Shown piece after piece: positions 14,028 to 16,776 of a stretch of 16,776 nt of DNA. The DNA comes from an uncultured Oscillospiraceae bacterium. GTDB lineage: Bacteria > Bacillota > Clostridia > Oscillospirales > Oscillospiraceae. The stretch is from NCBI GenBank assembly GCA_934661135.1, contig CAKUJA010000049.1:1-16776 (forward strand). Reading direction: 5' to 3'. The notes under the pieces are model-generated. The model had not been told where the DNA came from. It worked only from the letters and a program-made list of their open reading frames with translations, and searched no databases. The number at the start of each line of letters is the position of its first letter. Position 1 is the first letter of the stretch. The position numbers were made by a program, and so were the translations under genes.

Positions 14028-14726
14028 ATGGCGAGACAACCTTCCCTCGGCCGCGGACTGAGCCGCGCGGCCACGATTGCAGGCTGGTGTTACCTGCCGT
14101 TTTATCTGTTTTTGCTGAGCTACCTGATTCAGCTTGTGGCGGCGCTGCTTGGACTGCACCCGGATATGCTGACGGTCAATTTGATCTATTTTGCGGTCAA
14201 TCTGGTCGTGGTGCTGATTATTTTTCGGGATTTTCTGCGGCAGCGATTTTTCGGACATGGATTTTGGAGCTTTGTGCAGGCGCTGATCCTCGGATTTGTG
14301 CTCTACTATGCGGCAACGGCGGGCGTCCAGTGGGTGCTCGGCAAGCTGGCGGACAGCTATACCATCTATAATAATGAGACGGTGGGCGATCTGGTATTGG
14401 AAAACCGGTATGCGATGATGTTCGTGACGATCATCCTTGCGCCGGTCATCGAGGAATCGCTGATTCGTGGGTTGGTGTTTGGGTCGCTGCACCGGACGTC
14501 GCGCTGGCTGGCCTATGCGGTGTCGTGTTTTATCTTCGTTTTTATGCACAACTGGCAGTATTTTGCGATCTATCCGGCCGGTTCAGTGCTGATTAGCTGT
14601 ATTCCGTACATTCCGGCGGCGATTGCGCTGGGGTGGGTGTATGAAAAGGCGGGCACGATCTGGGCGCCGATCACCCTGCACGCGATCATCAACGCGATGT
14701 CGTTTGGACTTTTGACGCTTTCCTAA
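14028..14726 (+). CDS. CPBP-family intramembrane metalloprotease (CAAX/Abi type)
   Basis: Predicted polytopic membrane protease of the CPBP (Rce1/Abi) family, 232 aa. Hydrophobic segments lie near residues 18-42, 48-67, 80-104, 128-141, 160-178 and 184-205, with another near the C-terminus. The three family motifs are intact: EExxxR at 142-147 (EESLIR), FxxxH at 170-174 (FVFMH) and HxxxN at 218-222 (HAIIN); these glutamates and histidines form the glutamate/metal-dependent active site in Rce1. The substrate is unknown. The gene sits 10 bases after mutS with AAGGAG before its ATG, and 10 bases before mutL, so it is co-transcribed with the repair genes. Nothing in the sequence ties it functionally to mismatch repair. 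Confidence 0.88.
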   Translation: MARQPSLGRGLSRAATIAGWCYLPFYLFLLSYLIQLVAALLGLHPDMLTVNLIYFAVNLVVVLIIFRDFLRQRFFGHGFWSFVQALILGFVLYYAATAGVQWVLGKLADSYTIYNNETVGDLVLENRYAMMFVTIILAPVIEESLIRGLVFGSLHRTSRWLAYAVSCFIFVFMHNWQYFAIYPAGSVLISCIPYIPAAIALGWVYEKAGTIWAPITLHAIINAMSFGLLTLS

Positions 14727-14736
14727 GGAGGTTTTC

Positions 14737-16740
14737 ATGGCGCATATCATTCAGTTGGATCGGCACGTGGCCGATCTGATTGCGGCGGGCGAGGTGGTAG
14801 AACGGCCGGCGTCCGCAGTGAAGGAACTGGTCGAAAATGCGATCGATGCCGGGGCGACGCAGATCACGGTGGAGATTCAAAACGGCGGCATGACGTTTCT
14901 GCGTGTGGCGGACAACGGCTGCGGGATTGCGCCGGAGGATGCGCCGACGGCATTTTTGCGCCATGCAACCAGCAAAATCCGCGCGAAGGAGGATCTTGCG
15001 GCGATTGGGACGCTTGGATTCCGCGGTGAAGCATTGGCGGCGATTTCGTCGGTCAGCCGCATTGATTTGCTGACAAAGGCCGAGGATTCGGAAGGAATTG
15101 GTTTACATTTGGAGGGCGGAATCGTGACGGCGCAGCAGCCGGCGGGATGCCCGCAGGGTACGACGATCATTGTACGCGACCTGTTTTTCAACACGCCGGC
15201 GCGGATGAAGTTTATGAAGTCCGACAGCGCGGAGGGATCGGCCGTGGTGTCGGTCGTGCAGCAGCAGGCGCTCGCGCACCCGGAGATTGCGTTCCGGCTG
15301 ATTCGGGACGGAGAGACACAGCTTCAGACCGGCGGCGACGGGCGGCGGATGAGCGCGATTTACACGATACTCGGGCGCGAGCTGGCGAAAAATATGCTGG
15401 AAGTGCATGGGACGTGGGAGAAGTTTACGGTATCCGGATATGTCTCAAAACCGACTGCAACGCGCGGAAATCGGAGTTTACAATACTTTTTCCTGAATGG
15501 ACGGTTTATCCGGTCGCGGCTGCTGTCGGCGGCGCTGGAGGAAGCGTACCGCAACCAGATGATGGCGGGGCGGTTTCCGGTGTGTGTGTTGGAGATTACG
15601 ATGCCGCGTGAGATGGTGGACGTGAACGTACACCCGGCGAAAACGGAAGTGAAATTTTTGTCGGAGCGCGCGGTATTTGACGCGGTGCACTATGCGGTGC
15701 TCTCGACGCTGTCGAATGCGTCGGGGCGGCAGGCGATGCAGCTTGGGAAAAAGGAGCCGAAATCGGAGAAAATGCCGGAAACTCCGAATATTCCGGCGAA
15801 GCCGCAGGAGCCTGCGGGACAGGGAACCACCCATGCGGCGGCTGCGGCCAAGGCGAGCTTTTACAGGACGATGCAGGCCGAGGAATACCGGCGGCAGGCG
15901 GCGCAGACGCCGCGGATGACGGAGCGCCCGGCGGTGCAGTCGGAGCTGAGCGTCCGTCAGGAGCGGACAGCAGGACGGACGGTTGTTGCGTCGCAAATTC
16001 AGGTACCTGTCCGCGAGACACGGACAGAACCGCACCAAATGGCACTCGCTGCCGCAAAAAATCTGGCGGCAGACGTGCGGCAGGATTGCGGCAGCGCTTG
16101 CGGCAAGGATGCGGCAACGCTTGCGGCAGAGCCGGAACCCGCAGCGGAGCAGATCGCGCTGGAGATGCCGGAGCAGACGTTCCGCGTGGTCGGCGAAGTG
16201 ATGGACAGCTATATTATTGTGGAGCAGGGGGAGCGCGTGCTGTTTCTTGACAAGCACGCGGCACACGAGCGAATCCTGTTTGAGAAGCTGAAGGCGGAGG
16301 AGCACCCGATTGTGTCGCAGCAGCTTTTGACGCCGGTTTCGGCGGAGCTGGGACGCGAGGAGGCAGCGGCGGTATTGGAAAACGCGGCGCTGCTGGAGCG
16401 GTTCGGGTTTGAGACGGCGGACTTCGGAGATGGGGATGTGCGGATTCGGCGGATTCCCTGCGATGTGGATGAGAAGGACGCGCGGGCGCTGCTGCAGGAA
16501 TTGGCGGCGGAGCTGCTGGCCGGGCGGACGCTCAACCCCGGGACGCTGCGCGACCATATGCTGCATACGATTGCGTGCAAGGCGGCTATCAAGGCCGGGT
16601 GGCATACGGAGGACGCCGAGCGGGAGCATCTGGTAAGAGAAGTGCTGTCAAGAGAGGATATTAAATATTGTCCGCATGGCCGGCCGGTTTGTATTGAATT
16701 GACCAAACGGCAGTTGGAGCGGCTATTTAAGAGGACTTAG
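14737..16740 (+). CDS. mutL: DNA mismatch repair endonuclease MutL
   Basis: Dimeric GHKL ATPase that couples MutS to strand nicking. The 667 aa product has the N-terminal ATPase: catalytic Glu30 and Mg-binding Asn34 (KELVENAIDAGA), DNGCG at 59-63, GFRGEAL at 94-100. The transducer domain includes VDVNVHPAKTEVKF. A low-complexity Gln/Ala/Thr-rich linker spans about 335-475. The C-terminal domain carries the endonuclease metal-binding set: DKHAAHERILFE at 505-516 (the DQHAxxExxxxE motif with Lys for Gln), ACKAAIKAG at 613-621 and CPHGRP at 645-650. So this MutL nicks DNA itself, as expected where MutH is absent. TAAGGAGG overlaps the stop of the preceding gene. An imperfect 23-bp tandem repeat lies in the linker. 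Confidence 0.97.
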   Translation: MAHIIQLDRHVADLIAAGEVVERPASAVKELVENAIDAGATQITVEIQNGGMTFLRVADNGCGIAPEDAPTAFLRHATSKIRAKEDLAAIGTLGFRGEALAAISSVSRIDLLTKAEDSEGIGLHLEGGIVTAQQPAGCPQGTTIIVRDLFFNTPARMKFMKSDSAEGSAVVSVVQQQALAHPEIAFRLIRDGETQLQTGGDGRRMSAIYTILGRELAKNMLEVHGTWEKFTVSGYVSKPTATRGNRSLQYFFLNGRFIRSRLLSAALEEAYRNQMMAGRFPVCVLEITMPREMVDVNVHPAKTEVKFLSERAVFDAVHYAVLSTLSNASGRQAMQLGKKEPKSEKMPETPNIPAKPQEPAGQGTTHAAAAAKASFYRTMQAEEYRRQAAQTPRMTERPAVQSELSVRQERTAGRTVVASQIQVPVRETRTEPHQMALAAAKNLAADVRQDCGSACGKDAATLAAEPEPAAEQIALEMPEQTFRVVGEVMDSYIIVEQGERVLFLDKHAAHERILFEKLKAEEHPIVSQQLLTPVSAELGREEAAAVLENAALLERFGFETADFGDGDVRIRRIPCDVDEKDARALLQELAAELLAGRTLNPGTLRDHMLHTIACKAAIKAGWHTEDAEREHLVREVLSREDIKYCPHGRPVCIELTKRQLERLFKRT

Positions 16741-16776
16741 AACAGTTTTTCTCTTTCTGAGAAGGGGACATCGGAC
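16741..16776 (+). other. Short tail after mutL; possible leader of the next gene
   Basis: No terminator is visible in the 36 bases after the mutL stop. GAAGGGG at 16761-16767 could be a ribosome binding site for a gene starting at or just beyond the window edge. The order mutS-mutL-miaA is common in Firmicutes, so miaA is a reasonable guess, but no coding sequence is visible. Confidence 0.25.

Overview
The window looks like a core-genome segment of a GC-rich, low-oxygen Firmicute of the class Clostridia, probably in the Oscillospirales. The pointers are the hrcA-grpE-dnaK-dnaJ heat-shock operon behind a perfect CIRCE operator, consensus sigma-A type promoters, strong GGAGG ribosome binding sites, two TTG start codons, and a MutL of the endonuclease type with no sign of a MutH partner. 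The lineage call is inference from gene content and protein style; nothing here fixes a genus.

Layout. Bases 1-406 hold no gene. They lie downstream of dnaJ and carry two copies of the same terminator hairpin plus several inverted repeats. From 407 to 5183, on the minus strand, lies the chaperone operon hrcA, grpE, dnaK, dnaJ (transcribed in that order), driven by a TTGACA-17-TAAACT promoter and a CIRCE repeat at 5204-5263. Between that promoter and the next gene (5264-5515) lie a possible operator, a GC-rich hairpin and a 160-bp near-palindromic, TA-flanked repeat that looks like a MITE. From 5516 to 9711, also on the minus strand, a four-gene operon encodes a parvulin-like membrane protein that has lost its active-site histidines, an intact zinc-ribbon/membrane/parvulin PPIase, a diacylglycerol-kinase-family lipid kinase and a GNAT acetyltransferase. 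A divergent intergenic region (9712-9935) has one good promoter facing each way. From 9936 to 16740, on the plus strand, run miaB, mutS, a CPBP-family membrane protease and mutL, spaced closely enough to be one operon. The last 36 bases are non-coding or the leader of the next gene.

How the genes work together. The left operon is a self-regulated protein-folding system: HrcA represses its own operon through CIRCE, and GrpE, DnaK and DnaJ form the Hsp70 cycle. The middle operon is envelope-directed (extracytoplasmic folding factors plus lipid phosphorylation), with a small-molecule acetyltransferase at its end. The right operon couples tRNA A37 methylthiolation (MiaB) to mismatch repair (MutS, MutL), with a predicted intramembrane protease between the two repair genes.

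Most genes are ordinary. The less expected parts are the MITE-like palindrome and a hairpin-tip motif it shares with the first 40 bases of the window, the duplicated terminator and possible duplicated dnaJ tail, the paired active and degenerate parvulins, and the two divergent TTG-initiated genes whose upstream ATG/GTG codons lie at their own -10 boxes.
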